DNA from: Rhodopseudomonas sp. | Lineage (GTDB): Bacteria > Pseudomonadota > Alphaproteobacteria > Rhizobiales > Xanthobacteraceae | DNA length: 34,861 bases | Direction of reading: 5' to 3' | Assembly (NCBI GenBank): GCA_016124795.1 | Contig: WGNB01000070.1 | Span: forward strand, 1 to 34,861 | Shown here: positions 32,361 through 34,861 of the stretch, piece by piece | Layout of the letters: every line of letters begins with the position of its first letter | Position numbering within the stretch: position 1 is the stretch's first letter | Program-made: the position numbers and the translations under genes | Notes under the pieces: model-generated | What the model was told of the DNA's origin: nothing | Seen by the model: only the letters and a program-made list of their open reading frames with translations | Databases searched by the model: none

Positions 32361-33158
32361 CTAACCCGACAGCCGTGCGATCAGGGCCATGGCGGCGGCG
32401 GGCGCGCGGACCTTGGCCTCATGGATGAAATAGATGAAGACGTCGCGTGGCGTCCCGGCTGGCGCCTTGTCGATGAGCGGCAGATCCTTTGGCGTGCCGC
32501 CTTGCGCCCAGGTTCTGGCGCGCGTGGCCCAGGCATCGAGCGCCTGTGGCGGATAGCCGGCTTGCAGTTTCTCGTCGCCCTTCTGCAGCCGGGCATAAAC
32601 GAAGTCGGCAGTGATATCGGCGATCTCGGTGTAGCTGTCGTGCTCGGCGTAGCAGATGGCCACGCCGGCCTTGCGGGCCAGTGCGATGAAAGCCGGCGTC
32701 TTGAAGCTGTCGTTACGCACTTCGACGACGTGGCGTAGTCTGTGGCCGTCGAATTTGTCCGGCAGCAGATCGAGGAAGGCCGCGAAATCGGCTTCGTCGA
32801 ACTTCTTGCTCGGCGCGAATTGCCAGAGCAGGGGGCCGAGCTTGCGGCCCAGCTCGGTGATGCCGGATTCGAGAAAGCGTTGGATCGACGGGCCGGCCTC
32901 CGCCAGCACCCGGCGATTGACGGCGTAGCGCGGGCCTTTCAGCGAGAATACGAAATCGTCTGGCACTTCCGAAGCCCATTTGCGGAAGCTTGCCGGCTTC
33001 ATCGTGCCGTAGAAGGTGCCGTTGACTTCGATCGATGTCAGGTGCTCGCCGGCGTAAGTGAGTTCCTTCGTGTGCGGCAGGCCTTTGGGATAAAACACGC
33101 CGCGCCACGGTTCGTAGGTCCAGCCGCCGACGCCCGAATAGATGGTGCCTGATTTCAT
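32361..33158 (-). CDS. DUF72 domain-containing protein (YecE-like)
   Basis: Member of the widespread DUF72/YecE family, a TIM-barrel-like fold of unknown biochemical function. From ATG 33158 the product has 265 residues, starting MKSGTIYSGVGGWTYEPWRG. It has the diagnostic SIEVNGTFYGTMKPASFRKW segment near 41-60, FVFSLKGPRY, a LGPLLWQF strand and the HVVEVRNDSF motif. The frame remains open upstream to 33260, but that part is non-coding repeat and terminator sequence. The RBS is weak. It lies between the dioxygenase and groEL, separated from groEL by a strong terminator, so it has its own promoter. No functional link to its neighbours is evident. Confidence 0.9.
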   Translation of the reverse strand: MKSGTIYSGVGGWTYEPWRGVFYPKGLPHTKELTYAGEHLTSIEVNGTFYGTMKPASFRKWASEVPDDFVFSLKGPRYAVNRRVLAEAGPSIQRFLESGITELGRKLGPLLWQFAPSKKFDEADFAAFLDLLPDKFDGHRLRHVVEVRNDSFKTPAFIALARKAGVAICYAEHDSYTEIADITADFVYARLQKGDEKLQAGYPPQALDAWATRARTWAQGGTPKDLPLIDKAPAGTPRDVFIYFIHEAKVRAPAAAMALIARLSG

Positions 33159-33163
33159 GGCGG

Positions 33164-33191
33164 CGAGCCTACGCTCGTTCCCGCAAGCGGG
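33164..33191. repeat. Palindromic repeat related to the coxD-coxE hairpins
   Basis: CGAGC-CTAC-GCTCG (33164-33177) is followed by CCCGC-AA-GCGGG (33180-33191). The core CGTTCCCGC and the two-hairpin layout match the element at 19164-19196, suggesting one dispersed repeat family. It sits just upstream of the DUF72 gene start. Confidence 0.55.
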
Positions 33192-33210
33192 CGACCCGAA
33201 CTTCGTGACA

Positions 33211-33242
33211 AAAGAAAAGGCCCGGGGTTGCCCCCGGGCCTT
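33211..33242 (-). terminator. Rho-independent terminator of groEL
   Basis: Read on the minus strand: AAGGCCCGGGG, a 4-base loop, CCCCGGGCCTT, then a T-rich run (TTCTTT). The strong G/C stem starts 32 bp after the groEL stop codon. Confidence 0.93.
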
Positions 33243-33274
33243 CCTTGATTTTGCAGTCAACGTGGACGAATGGA

Positions 33275-34861
<1,587 letters not shown>

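Overview
The window looks like the chromosome of an alphaproteobacterium of the order Hyphomicrobiales (Bradyrhizobium, Pseudolabrys or Xanthobacteraceae-like). This rests on the high G+C content and codon use, family markers common in that order (a BA14K-like secreted protein, a BcsS-type outer-membrane protein, a DUF4189 protein, a GroEL ending in a Gly-Gly-Met tail) and the intergenic palindromic repeats. No phage, insertion sequence, tRNA, rRNA or CRISPR array was seen. The species cannot be named from the sequence alone.

Layout. 1-1935 (minus): two permeases of a branched-chain amino acid type ABC importer (livH, livM; livM runs off the left edge). 2122-4070: a sterol-desaturase-type membrane hydroxylase, a 27-codon membrane microprotein antisense to its 3' end, and two small membrane proteins. 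4128-5311 (minus): pcaD-pcaC of the protocatechuate/beta-ketoadipate pathway. 5518-10560: coxG, then (after a terminator and an opposite-strand BA14K gene) a three-subunit molybdenum hydroxylase in the order small-large-medium. Its large subunit carries the form II active-site loop AYRGAGR, so it is CO-dehydrogenase-like but probably not a CO oxidase. 10589-12926: an MFS transporter and a convergent Asp-box beta-propeller protein. 13316-16184: a complete TRAP transporter (P, Q, M). 16209-18106 (minus): a TPR/2-oxoglutarate oxygenase and a VOC-fold protein. 18225-23222: a molybdenum-enzyme maturation block with a MoxR-type AAA ATPase (CoxD), a VWA protein (CoxE), XdhC/CoxI split over two genes, and a molybdopterin-binding/nucleotidyltransferase fusion. 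23331-27629: a DUF4189 protein, then a TetR regulator with a clear palindromic operator and a tightly coupled exporter (membrane-fusion lipoprotein, ABC ATPase, ABC permease). 27626-30731: BcsS, and an AraC regulator divergent from an MFS transporter. 30760-32064 (minus): a fused extradiol dioxygenase of gallate dioxygenase type preceded by a perfect FNR/FixK-type box. 32361 to the end (minus): a DUF72 protein and most of groEL with a strong terminator.

How the parts may work together. The catabolic genes (pcaD/pcaC, the gallate-type dioxygenase, the Mo-hydroxylase and possibly the VOC protein) and several uptake systems (Liv-type ABC, TRAP, two MFS) look like an accessory region for small aromatic or heterocyclic acids. 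The coxDE/xdhC/mobA-like genes about 8 kb downstream of the Mo-hydroxylase structural genes are the expected machinery for assembling and loading its cofactor. The substrate cannot be read from the sequence. No single novel system stands out beyond doubt. The best candidates for follow-up are the uncharacterised form II Mo-hydroxylase with its transporters, the FNR/FixK box on an O2-consuming dioxygenase gene, and the antisense microprotein.
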